This document shows positions 1 to 12,500 of a stretch of DNA of 64,000 bases, piece after piece (position 1 is the stretch's first letter; each line of letters begins with the position of its first letter). Under the pieces are notes generated by a model. The model was not told where the DNA came from and ran no database searches. It saw only the letters and a program-made list of their open reading frames with translations. The position numbers were made by a program, and so were the translations under genes. Source of the stretch: Echiichthys vipera (lineage: Eukaryota > Chordata > Actinopteri > Perciformes > Trachinidae); NCBI GenBank assembly GCA_963691815.1, contig OY829656.1:13905476-13969475 (forward strand), read 5' to 3'.

Positions 1-2061
1 ATCACGGGAGAACCAAACGGGTCTTGGTACCCACTGTACTGGCTTAGCCATGATCTCAGTCTACAACATGCGACAGTAAAACCACTTTGTTACACTAAAT
101 GAGAACATCTATTCAGGACAAGACGCTCTGTCCTGGCAGCTTGTTTGTTTACTCTCATGACATAAACCAGAAACGAGAAATGTAGTGTCATCTACTGGAC
201 CACTATAAAACCTCATACTAGGACACATATTTGACACCTGATTAATTACTCTATATATCTAAATATGAAACTCTCAGTGCTAATGAGCGGTTCATTTAAA
301 ATACCTTTCTGACACCAACAGTCAATAAGTTTGCATCCGAAATTGAGGGTGGAGTGCTTGATTGACGAAGGCCTTCGCTCTCAGATCTCATGGCAAATCC
401 ACTATTGAGGTGACCTTTAGAGAAAAGATTGTTAACTTGTTGGCATGGAATTCCTAAATAATATCAAACAACGATATTACCTGAGGTTATAAGCAATCCT
501 TCAAAAATAGCTTACCATTTATTGGTGCGTGGGCTTTCCAAACACACTTTGTTGTGGCTTTAAAGTGTACCTCGCTCGAGTAAAACTCTGGTTACCAAGT
601 TACAGAGAACAATGGACACGAGTAAAACCTTATTGCAGGGAACATCTACATACACACAAACACACACATTTTAGATAGGTTTGTAACCCTGCGCGCAGAT
701 TTTATTTGTGTCCAAGGCTTGCATGTGAGTGTAGTTTCCTCAAAGTTTCCCTTGACTCAGTACAATAAAACATTGGCCGAAGAGAACCAACAAACTCTTT
801 AACTGTGGTTTATTGTTTTTTGCTCTTTTGCACTCACTTTCCAAACACTCAGTTGGTCCTTGACCAGCTCTATTTTCCCTGAGCAGTACATGAAGTTCAT
901 TATAGAATGTGGTTCTTTCTTGCTCACATGAGTATGGGAATGTCAGGATTTAAACCCTCCGTTTAAACTGTGAATACCTTTGCTGTCAACCATATAGTTC
1001 TGACACTTCACCCAGATTAATGGTAGCAAAACTATGTATCTCTGGCCGCTACATGCATTGTTCTGTTTGATATTACAAAAGTAAAGCAGACTGGAGGTAA
1101 TTTCCTGAAGGGATCATGCACCTGGGCCCCACAGTACAGTGGTCAACCCTGATTAACAGGAAATCTAAGAAGCTTAGAAACACTAATGCCCCAAATGGCC
1201 TCAGGTAGCAACAGTGGCAACAAAAGAGCCTTTAAAGTACAGTCTGGGAACTGGCCAGAAGTGTAAAATAAATCTAAATGACTGCAAACCAGCATCATGT
1301 AAAGAGAGGCACACCACAAGTCAGCTTTTAAAGGATTCAAAAGGGTCAGTGACACTTGCATAATTCTAAAAAAAACATTTTTACTTCAAATGGCATAAAA
1401 TCATCAGTTGAGAAAACGCTAGACAGTACAAATATTGAGTAAATGTTAAATACTGTACATCGCTGATAAATCCCAACAAAGGATATACCCCTCTTATTAG
1501 AGGAAAAAAATAAACAGTCCAGTTTAGTTTCAGCAGCAGGCGCATATACAGCTCTGTGTTTTTGACAGCGTATTGTTCTCCAACACAAAGGAACGGTTTC
1601 GCGTCCCTTTACGCAATCCCCTCTGCCAATCCACAGGCGCCCCACTGAAAACAAAAACCATGTGCAAAGGACGAGAATATTAAGGTATTCAGTTCAAGCT
1701 TTAACAAAACATCTAACAGGCATTTTACTCGCAAAGCAACTTCCCTGTGAACCATAAGGAGCACTGTTGGCTGAGTCACAGCTGCAATCAAGCTTTAAAA
1801 TCGTAAATTTGTTGAGGAGCTTGAATGTGTAATGTCCTCTTATTCCAGTGCAATTTACCGTGTCGTTTTTGTTTGAAAACAATGACAAATTGGCATTCCT
1901 CTGGAGTGGATTTTCTCCCTTTTGTTGCATACCTTTAATTTACAAGACTCAAATTTAAGATGCCACTGCAGCAGACCTACATTGGTGCACATACTTTTCA
2001 AAAGTTCATCATCACTCCAATCCGCTGTCTAACAAATAAACGAAAGATCAAAAGTCAGGTG
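1..2061. other. 3' flank / probable 3' UTR of prr18, no other gene seen
   Basis: No convincing coding exon was found on either strand. The part nearest 2061 is expected to be the 3' untranslated region of the minus-strand prr18 gene. TTTATT at about 806-811 (AATAAA on the minus strand) is a possible poly(A) signal, but it is not decisive. The short open frames here are AT-rich, lack recognisable domains and look like chance frames. Confidence 0.4.
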
Positions 2062-2829
2062 TCAGCAGCCTTTAAGGTGCGGGAGTGCAGAAAGTTTATC
2101 GACTTTTCCCAAAGCAGCGGCATTTTCGACCCCTTTGAGCCACTCTTTACATTTTCTCACAACAGTCTCATCAACGTCTCCATCCTCTTCTTCATACTCC
2201 ACATCGTCGTATTTGTATTGATCATTTAAAAGAGATATTTTAACGATGGCAGTGATGTCCTGCTCGGTGCTCTCCGCTTTGGCGACAGGAGCGCAGCCCT
2301 TGGACGATCCGTGCGTCTTTTTGGATGGAAAGACTCGCCTGTGCCGAAAGTCCGCGGAGGCGCAACACTTTTGTTGTTTCGCCATCATCTGCTTTTCTAG
2401 ATTTCGTTTTTGGATGACAAGAATGGCTTCAGGGGTAAGACTGAGGGTAAACTGGATCTCCTTCTTCCCTTCCTCTTTGCCGTGGAGGTGTCTGGCGGAG
2501 TCCATGGAGCTGGATCGCCTGACTCCTTCAGATGAGTCCTGAGGTTTGGGTAACGTCAGCCAGGAGCTCTTTCCCTTGGTCTCCTGACCAGCTACCGCCT
2601 TCTGACCTGGGCTTTTAGTCTTCTCTTGCATGGCTTTTCGCCCCAAATTCCTTAAATTCGCCGATGTCCAAGAACTGGACTGTTTCTCCTTATCAGATCC
2701 CCCTTTCTCTCCGCCGGATTTGCTGGTTAGCTCAGTGTGAGGAGGCACTCCGTTGGCTTTCTTTTTCCCAAATAGTTCCCTGCCGGGAGAGGAGATCCGC
2801 TGATGGAGGCTGATAGGCGGAAAAGGCAT
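2062..2829 (-). CDS. prr18: proline-rich protein 18 (PRR18) homologue, single coding exon
   Basis: This is an intact 255-residue frame read leftwards from the ATG at 2829-2827. It starts MPFPP, as mammalian PRR18 does. Two blocks match the remembered human protein. Residues 127-150 hold LTPEAILVIQKRNLEKQ. Residues 195-251 hold SLLNDQYKYDDVEYEEE, then VRKCKEWLKGVENAAA and a closing LPHL. Between these blocks the fish protein is Lys/Ser/Gln-rich rather than proline-rich, so the family name fits it poorly. There is no signal peptide or membrane segment, and it is probably an intracellular protein. The molecular function of the family is not established, and I propose none. A single coding exon matches the mammalian gene, and sft2d1 next door matches the human PRR18-SFT2D1 neighbourhood. 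Confidence 0.9.
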   Translation of the reverse strand: MPFPPISLHQRISSPGRELFGKKKANGVPPHTELTSKSGGEKGGSDKEKQSSSWTSANLRNLGRKAMQEKTKSPGQKAVAGQETKGKSSWLTLPKPQDSSEGVRRSSSMDSARHLHGKEEGKKEIQFTLSLTPEAILVIQKRNLEKQMMAKQQKCCASADFRHRRVFPSKKTHGSSKGCAPVAKAESTEQDITAIVKISLLNDQYKYDDVEYEEEDGDVDETVVRKCKEWLKGVENAAALGKVDKLSALPHLKGC

Positions 2830-5800
2830 TTTTGCGGCTGGAAGCGATCAAGATACAAAAACGTGCAAATGTTCAAGGTGCAGACGAGGAAGGCCTGCGC
2901 AAAGCGATGAGCGGCGCTTTGCTGGCATACTCCAACAGCGAGGTGGAGAGAGGATGTAGTGCACCTGTTGTCTACTATGATTGGAGTTCAACTGGTGCAC
3001 AAACACACACGGCCTGGCTGCTTTATGATGGAGCTAGCAGGAAGGCGTGGTCATGAGGCGCACCAAACAAAGCCAGGAAAAGCTGTGGTGATGTCATTCC
3101 ATCATTTCCAACAACTTCCTGAAGCGATGAGGCACATCCACCTCATGTTCCTATCATCTTTTCTCACAGCGCCTCTCTGCTGTTTTAGTCAGTGGAAACA
3201 CATGCTCAGATTGTTTCATAGATAATTTGCATGAAAAAGTGATATATTTCTAACTTAAAGGTCCCACATTATGTTCTTTTTTTAAAGCTTCATACTTGTA
3301 TTTTGGGTTTCTACTGAAAAGTGTTCACATGCTTTAATATAACCCCCCCACACACACACACATTTTTTCTCATACTGTCTGTTAGTATATACCTGTATTC
3401 ACCCTTTCTTTGAACACTGCGTTTTAGTGACTGTCTCTTTAAGCCCCCCTCCTGAAAAACCCCAGTGTGCTGATTGGTCAGCGTTTCCGGGTCTTCAGCA
3501 TTTGGTCTTTCCCCAGTTAAGGGGATAATGGATTACTGAAGTTCTCCCAGTATACATGAATGGGAAAATGGCGGGAGTAACTCCGATACACTAGGTAGCG
3601 TTCCGCCAACAAACAGCTGGACAGAATACACTTTACCTTTGTCAAAATCACAAACGGCCGACTTTTGGACAGTTTTTTTTCACATTGTTTCCTGCGCCAT
3701 TGCTTCCTGATTTATTCTAGTTCAGAAACCACTGCCGCGGAGCATGCGCAGATGAGAAACCCGATATTAATTTGAGAAGGCTGTTTACATGCACGAATGA
3801 TGGCGGTACTGAAGTAGTTCTCTATAGGTCTGTTAACCAGGCTATGAGAACTCCTTACCCGGGGGTACGGTGTCTACATGTTGTTTGAAAAACCAGGGTA
3901 TGCCCTTAACCTGAATATAATCGTGATTTTAAACTTCATGTAAACGCACTGTGTATCACCAGGGAATGACTGTAGCAGCACTTTCTAACTATATATAGTT
4001 GTGACATCAAAACTGTGCAAAATCCTGGCAGCATGTTTAAAGGCAGTTTCTGAATACAGGCTGTGTGTATTTCTCTGTGGATGATGCATTTTGATACTTA
4101 CACAGTATTTTTATATAACCTCCATCTGCTTTATAATAAAATACATGGACATCTAATTTACTTAATCACAAGATGGGGCCTTTAAATGTGACTAATTTAT
4201 CACATATTGTAAATAATTAAATTGACAGCAACGGACACATTCATTAAAATACTGTGAATAATAGATACATGTATACTGTACATGTACATAATGTATGCTA
4301 CATTCTTCACTTAAAGGCGTCCAATAGCTGTGAATATACAGTACCTTGCAAATGTCATAAAGATACCGTTTGGTCCTTGGTGCTGTAAGATAACCCTGCC
4401 TGTCCTTGAACCAACAAAACATGTCATTGAACAATCCTTTCAGTAAGTCAATATAGTCTCAAATATCAATTAACTGACGTATATAGATGGTCGGTTGGTG
4501 TTCTTTCAGCCATGCAGCCTATGAAAGGCATCTAGGGGAATGCACAAATAGTCTACTATATTGATTTCTCTTCCTTTTCTGCTGTTATCCGCACTTTTGT
4601 GCAGACAGTTGCAGAATTGATCCAATAGAATTTTGTTACCCGCAGTGTAGGGTGTTTAAGAGTCTATATTTCCTTCCAAATCTATAGTTTTTTAGACTGT
4701 TTATTTGATATTGCCAGAGGATGTTGAGATTTTGTGAAACATTTTGACAATTATTTAGTTTCTCTGAAGATTACCACGCCACTTTGAGGGATTTAAGTGA
4801 AAGAAATCATTTACATTATAGTGCACAAACTAATTGCTTTACAGACAGGAAATGACAGTTAATATAACACTGGGTCCATCGTGGTTGTGTTTGAATTTCT
4901 ACACAATGAGACTTGCGTTATGTTCTGGTATTTTTTTCAACATAACAAAAAATCTATTTCGGTCAACAGTCCACTAACTCACTCCTGGAATAAAAAAAAT
5001 GGCATGGAAATCACCAATGACAACACAGGCTAAGTTTTGTGTTATTTTTTGTAAGATGAGCTGGACCATTAAGCTGAAGGACACGCAGACTTGTTTTATT
5101 TCCATGGTTGTTGTGGCGTGGGATCCCTCTCCTCTCTGACATAACAATGGATTAGATGTAATAAAAAGGAAACAGTTAGGAGACTAGCAGATTGCTGCGG
5201 TCAGGGTTATTTCCCCTTCACCCACAAACTTAGCTGTAATCCAAAAAAAAAAGCAGGCAAAGAAAACTGATCAGAAAAACAACCGCACTCCCTTCACTCA
5301 ACAGAATTATTTTATCCCTGAGATTAATTGCTCAAGGATTTGCTGGGTCTATGCCAAGTTAGTTGAACAAGTAGTACTGAGGGGAGATTTTGTCGATGCT
5401 AATCCACCACCACCACATTATACAAGCGTCTGATGAAAGTATGTGGGGGCTACACAACAGGAAGTGCAATGCTGTTATTTAGTCGCATCAAGCAGAAAGA
5501 AAACCTGAAGCCATATTTGTTAAACCTTTAGCAAATATTGCAGCTAATACACAGGGAAACAGGATGGGACCCTCATTATGTGGCTATTGAAGCATAAAAT
5601 TGTATTAACATATTTTTCACAATCTGGGGAGGGATCCATGTCTGACTGCCAACCTAAGGTATTCTTTAAGCTGAAAAAAGCACACCTTCTCATCAGGATA
5701 ATGTGAACATCTGCAGCACAGATGGGGAGAGGGGGAGGCTGAGGTTATGAATCTTCCTGAGGAGGTTGTCATGACAACCACATCCTCAAAGGCAATGCCA

Positions 5801-6553
5801 TCATGCCAAAGCAATATAGGGAACTCAAGGCAAGCTATTCTGGGTTATTAGGTCACATGAAAATCACAATGATCAGAAAAGCGTAATTAACAAGGTTATT
5901 GCTACATCTGGCAGGAAATCTAATTTAAGAGGAGAAGTCATTTAAATGCAATTTTGTGAGCTAAGGGGGGCAGGTGTGTTCAAATAGGCATACAGACAAA
6001 CAGACTACACAGGAGTTGCTTTTTAATCTCTTCGCCTTGAAAAACCTCAAAAGAGCAGTGGATATCATATATCCCAGTGCATCATCAGTGAAGCAGTGCC
6101 TCAATTGCCAAAGGGAACATAATCATATATAAACATGGACTAGCATCAGAGAGCCTCTTTACACATCAGTGCCTTGCACCCAGACAGAAAAAGGTTGTTT
6201 TAATTAGGTTTCTGTGTAGTCACAAAACACTTTAAAAATCCAGAAGAAATGATAGCAAAGTCAAAATAAGTTCCCTGCACTTAAATGGTATAAAATCCTC
6301 AGAAAACAGGAATATTCTTAAATATAGTATATTAAGCTTTAAAGGCACTAATTTATCTCACATCAAAAGCAAAGTGTTACAATCTGATTACAGTTACAGA
6401 TCTTCAGCTAGACTTAAAAAGTGATTCACAGTATGAAACAAGCCACGGTAAAAATCGGGAGATATAGTGTATGAACAACAAGATGTATATTTTACAGAGC
6501 CACCATTCTTTGCATATTAGGACCAGTCTTCACAAATTGTGGACTGAGGAGTC
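2830..6553. other. spacer between prr18 and sft2d1
   Basis: This holds the upstream side of prr18 (2830 to about 3250), a short DNA-transposon copy (3256-4186), then AT-rich sequence that should include the sft2d1 3' UTR close to 6553. I saw no coding exon. TTTATT at about 5095-5100 is a possible minus-strand poly(A) signal but is far from the stop codon. Confidence 0.4.
3256..4186 (+). mobile_element. non-autonomous DNA transposon (MITE family A, copy 1), with internal insertion
   Basis: The left end reads TTAAAGGTCCCACATTATG. The right end, reverse-complemented, reads TTTAAAGGCCCCATCTTG, so the ends are imperfect terminal inverted repeats. The first ~250 bases and last ~200 bases match four other copies in this window: 26713, 28614, 33067 and 63493. 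Shared pieces include TTTTGGGTTTCTACT, the TGATTGGTCAGCG stretch and TATTTCTCTGTGGATGATGC. About 450 bases in the middle (roughly 3510-3960) are absent from the other copies and look like a nested insertion. There is no coding capacity. The assignment to a hAT-like group is inference. Confidence 0.75.
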
Positions 6554-9500
6554 CTAAGTCAAACAGGTAGTGAAGCATTTCATCACAGCATCCCTGTAGA
6601 AAAACAGAGAAAATGTCTAAATAAACAGCCACCATTATAAACAATGAAATAAACACATGAAACAGAAGAAGAGATGAATGAAGGAATGTGTTCTAAAAAC
6701 ATAAATATAATGGATGTTGATAAATGTTGTCATGCGTACAAAATTAAAAGTGACAAAAAGCACTTTGTTACAATGATTTGGGTGGGGCTCGTCATGAATA
6801 AGTGATTGTGTTTTGGCGGGGAAGCACCGCATGCTCAGAGTGATGGGGGCTCCCTTTCTCCAGGTACCTCTTTGTTGAGGGATGATGCAATACGAGCGAT
6901 CTCCATGGTAACGACAGATCGTCGTTGCCTGCTCCTAACACCGTTTGCTCTTGCCATCAGTGTGTTGCTATGCAGACTTTGCCTCTAGCCACAGTCAAAT
7001 TTCAGTGGAGGAGGTGTGAAAGCAGTCAAGGTTAAAAGGAGAAGGGGGGATCATAAGCAGTCTGAGAGGGGGAGGTCGGTGGACAGACAGGAGACTTGCT
7101 CCTTCAAATGGTCTGGTTTGTCCCTCAGATGTATAAACAACAATAATAAATTCAACACCAGAATACTCATGTTCTTCCCATACAGCCTGAGGTTTGTTTT
7201 TATATCATCAATTGAGGCTTGACGCTATTTTTGCTTCCCCAAAAACTGCATGAATAAATGATCAGTCTTTGGGACTTTTCCCCCCATTTCTGATTAAATA
7301 TCAGAGCATCCTTAAAGCACTGTGGGAAGTGCACATGAAGCAGGTTTTGGTGCCCTGGTCTGAGAGGTTATAAATAGGCAACAAGGTAAAATACATTAAA
7401 GGATCAAGGTCCATTAGCCATGTGGTGTTGTGGCTAGCCAGGTGTCACAGTTTGTTTGACCACAGAGTGGAATAAAGAGAGACTGCAGTGTAATGCTTTT
7501 TAATGTGTCACTCAGAGGGATAGAGGTCTGTGATCACAATACGCTGCTCTGTAATAACCTGCCAAACAATTAAGAGCTAAATTATCAAATCTAAATTTAA
7601 TGAAAAATGGATTAAAGTAAGAAGCTTAAGGAGAGAGAACAATAATGTGTTGACAAAAATATAATACCAAAATGAGCAACAAATAAATAAATGATCAGTA
7701 TTTTCAATTATCAGTCGGAAATCCAGCATTCAAATTTGCATTTCTCTATAGGTATGTGTTTTTTGGAAGGGTTGCACGGGAAAAGGTCTTTGTCCCAGCT
7801 TTTTTTATTGTTGTTAGCATTTGGGTTGGGGGATGGGGAACTCTGGGTGGTTGTGGGACGTCTCTCAGCTGTCAGGATGGATTATAGGGTCGCCCAAATA
7901 CACAAGGCACTTAGTGTGTGTGTGTGTGTGTGTTTGGGGGGGTGGGGGTGGGGGGGGGGCACGTAACCCTGCTTACAGCTGGAGTGACAAAACAACACCA
8001 CACTTCACACTTGGCTTGGGCAGAGCATTGAGTTGGTACACCGTATGGGCCAATTTAAGAAGTGAACATCTGACTATTTTCTTTTACTTCAAATGCTTTA
8101 ATGTGGTGCACATTATCTATAATATCAGACAAAGCAAGTCGGTAAGTGAGAAAGACTCTTATGTGACGAGGAGATTTTTATCCTCATCTCTTATGCAGGA
8201 CGGCCTTTGTGGGTTTTGATCTAATCAAAATATTGCATTGTGCTTTAAACCTACAGAGCTTAAAATAATCTCATCACAAGTAATATAAAGGCTACATTGG
8301 GAGAGACATATTTTGGTAAATCTGGCTGAAAGAGCATAATTCCGCAAGAAATTATTTAATTTGGATATTATGGATAAAGCAAATAGCATCACGGGGGTTA
8401 AAAAGAGAGGAGTGTGAAACAACAAGCTGCCATTTGCCTGACGATAAGTGCTTGCACTAGTCATAGGGGGGATTACAGCCATATGGTGGAGGCAAACAGT
8501 GTTTAGAAGTAAATGAAAACATGTTTTCATTGAAGGGTCACTCCTAATATTCTCTCCAGTTTGTTGTGTATGGCAGTATAGCGTCATTTGTAGAAATTAT
8601 TGAGATATATATGGTAGTTCTTATAGATAGACTCGATTCAGTAAGCAACACAAAACTGAACATTAAATAAAGAACAGATGAATAACAAACATAAATACAG
8701 GACTCCAGACTAACTTTTTACACTAGGAGCACTGAACTGAAAATTTTAGAGGCGTAGCCAGAAATATAAGGGGCACACACCATAAATCAAATAACTGGGG
8801 GGTTGATTTCTGCAGAGAGCTGTGGTGGTGCTGCAGGTGTCTTTGCATAGTAATTGTGTTAGCCGCGGTGTAGCCTACGGTACTCACAGCGGTAAAGTAA
8901 CCCTGCTGTGTTGCGGTGCTGATGGCATTATCTTCTTACACTGATTATATATTGTTCATGTCTTATCTGTCACTCTGTTGCTGTTTAGCCACTTACATAT
9001 TGATATGGCAAGATATCTGGTAGCACATGCGCGACCAGACGTAAAATTCAGTCGCACACTCAAATTTTGGTCGCACAATGCGACCATTTGGCCGCAGTCT
9101 GGAGCCCTGAAATAATGTTGTCTTACCTGGCAAATGGAATGTAAGAGATGCTATACCTGAAACAGAAAATTACAAAAGAAGTCAGGATGAGGGTACAATG
9201 ACAAGTTATTGACTGTAGAAGAAGACATTAGCTAGATCAAAGAATGTGCTCACATATGAGGCTTAAACACGTTTCCATTAGTAATCATATCATATAATGA
9301 AAGTGATGTTCCCCTTAGATGGCTTTCAAATAGAATTTTGTATTCCACACTGTGCCTCCACATTAGTAAAATAGTGAAATCCAAGCCGGCTGTCATTTTC
9401 AAAAGCTTCAGTATAACAGACAGTTCAAGGCCTCTTATTGAATTAGAGAAAAATGTGTTTACAGTAATCTACATGTATTTGGTATCCGTGGAAGTCTCTG

Positions 9501-12500
9501 GATCTTTACTTAAACGTAAAGTTCAAATGTGTTTTAATAATGCAAGTCTGCACGCAATGGTTTTGTTGTGATGTGAGATTTTGGAGATCAGAGATTGAAA
9601 GCATCAAAACCACACCACAAAGAATTTAGGAGCAAAAATAGATTTGGGTCTTGTTAGCAATTGCTATCTGATGAGCAACACACCGAAATGTAAAATATGG
9701 GTTTCAAAAGGCAGTAATCATTGGACCCAAGGGTCTTTGATGTCACTCAGCAAAGAGATTAACCAAACATGATTGTGAATTAATTGGATAAACTTTAATC
9801 TCTGCACGAATGATTACAGATTGGTAGCCAATCACTGAGTACGACAAAAACACAGTACCCTGTACTGGAGATGATTACAGCTGAAGTTTAGCACAAAAAG
9901 CCCCTGATCAAACACCAAATATCTACAATATATGTGAGGAATGTGGTTCAGCAGTTGAATTATTAACTATAGCCAGGCCTAACCATGAATGCCATTTTAT
10001 TTGAGCATCAGTTAGCAGGAAACCCTTAAATGGGAGGGATGTACCGGTACTATACACATGTATTAAGTGAATGTACTAACAAGTAAGTTTAGTTAATGCT
10101 TATAGTGCAGTTTTCCTTTCTATTAAACTTCCCATAGACTGTCTTGCACCATCTATACTGAGTCAGTGTTAGTCAGTAGTGCTTCAGTGTCATATGTTCA
10201 CTTCACAGAGCTGAGCCTGAGGACTGGACTTTGCCCACCTACATGTGTGGATCAGTGGCAACGTCTTATTAAAGAACACATTCACACAGACGTCTGCGTG
10301 CCTGCGTGGGAGTGCACTATGCTCCCCCAGTTTGTTAAGAATGAGCTTGATGTGTGTGACTTGTGGTTTCCATGGTGACGCCTCTGAGAACGCAGGCAGA
10401 GCGGAAGTGAATGTACAACATGTAGGTGCAAAAGCAGTGTGGTAATGAGGTTGACACAGTCCTGCTCAGTGATGCAATGAAATTGTCCATTCCTTTACTC
10501 CTGAGCTGCTGGGAGTTTGTGTTTCCATGCATATTTACACATTGAAAGCCTATTGTTACTGCTGTGTCAATAAGTTCAAATTAGTGAACATACAAGTGCT
10601 GACTTGCCCATACTCATCACTCACAGATCTTATTATTCCCTGCTATGTTGGAGCTTAACCCCACTGACCATATGTAGTCTCAGAAAGCCCAAATACAATA
10701 CTAGAATGAACACTAGGGGCTGCATTTAACAAATATTTACATAATGGATTCAGTCTAATATTTTCACATGATATAGTAAAAAAAATTCATCCCAACGTCT
10801 GAGAGCAAACATAACCTTGAATAATGCAATACAAAAACCTTTAATAATGCAATACAGTCTTGTGAATTAATAAATAAGAGTACAAATGAAGCACATGCTT
10901 GACCTGTTTGGATTCCATAATGACCGGCTCGCTCTCTATTATCCCTTATTTAATTCTTTATTTTACATACTTTATTAGAAAAACGGATCAAACTAATTAA
11001 GGACCCAGAGGTGCCATGTATTGTCACTGGATCATTCACCTGTGATTTCAGTTGTAGTAATGAGCCCAGAGATAGCTGGCAGCTACTTTGTCTTCTGTGT
11101 AAACAACACATGCAGTAACACCTGTTTGTCTTTAAGTCCACACTGATCCTGGCACTACCTCTTCCTCTACAGGCCAGAAATATACTGACCTACTATACCA
11201 TGATGTCTGGCTACCTACCTACCAGTCTTCCTACAACATGACCTACTCAACACATGTATGCCAATCACATGTCACTGGCTGCTCAGGCAAAGTAGGGAAA
11301 ACCAGTGGAAGGAGTGCTGAACTACACTGAAAAGACATGTTGCGTGTAAAATTCAGGTAGAGTTCAGTTGAATGTGTATTGTGAAAATTATTAAGTTTAA
11401 CCATTTATACATCAGCTGAGCACATGCGTACAGCAGTAAGTCAGCTTCAAACAACAGCAGTGTGATTAACTCAACTCACATTTATTGCAAGGCAAAGTGA
11501 GTGAAACTGGAGTGAAGTTTTCTATCAAGGAAAGACCGCTTCAACTGTAGGTGTGTGAGTGATGATGAGTAAATTAATTGCCAACTGTGCTACAGTGGAG
11601 GGAGTGCTGGCCACACTTACCACGTCATTGCCAAAAACTGCAGAATACAGAAGATGATAGCCAGTACTTTTTTATTCCACTGTAAAAGAAAACACAAAAT
11701 GGTTATTCTGATTGTTAAAACCACTGCACTAAAACAATAGAAGAATGTTACTGGTTTAACTACTTACCCAAAACGCTGCACAGAGAGTTAAGACAAGGCA
11801 GAGCTGGTGGAAGTAGAAAGGAACGGTTATCCAACAAAGAATGAACTTCTTTCCAATATAAGGTAAGATAAAACATGAAGTGACAGTGAAGCATCTGAAT
11901 CAACTAAGGTCCAAAGTAACAAAAAAAAAAAACACATGGTAGTTACCAGCATGACAATTGTGGCTATCAGTCTTGTTTGTTCAAACATGCGCTTCAGCTG
12001 TTTTAGTGGACCCATAAGGAAGCAGGTGCTTTACAGGAACAAAACAGACAAGTGAAACTTTTCAAACATCAGTAAAACGGTACAATGGCATGTTTAAAAT
12101 GTTCATCCATGAAATTATTGCTGAAATTATGCTTCGTCTTCCTATCAGGTGCTAAGCATTCATCACAGTGGTGTATTTTCATTGATCTTTCCAGTGATCA
12201 CCCATCACACAGAGCAGCCGAGACTGTGTTGAAGAATACTCTGTTTCTCTATATCTTTTTTTTTTTGTCAGTTCAGCATGGTGGATGTTGTGCTAATGCT
12301 AGTTACCAAGGTTATGTATTCAAAAAAGCTTTCTTTGTTCTTCAGTAACACTTCTGAAAATGATTAATGGTACAAATATTATCTGGGTGGTTAGCCATGA
12401 CAAAATACACACATTTTGGGTAAAAAAAATCGATTTATCCCATAATTTTGACATCAGAAAATCAATACTCTGCATATAAACCTTATGGTCAAGGTGGATT

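Larger units (their letters stand above)
6594..9126. other. sft2d1 intron 7
   Basis: This is the intron between the last two coding exons. It holds a GT tract followed by a G-rich run (7912-7960) and a 412-bp short transposon (8698-9109). I saw no other gene. Open frames across the GT/G tract are low-complexity artefacts. Confidence 0.6.

Noticed and set aside
7821..8219. 132-aa open frame
   Set aside because: It depends on the TG/G-rich tract in sft2d1 intron 7 and has no recognisable domain.
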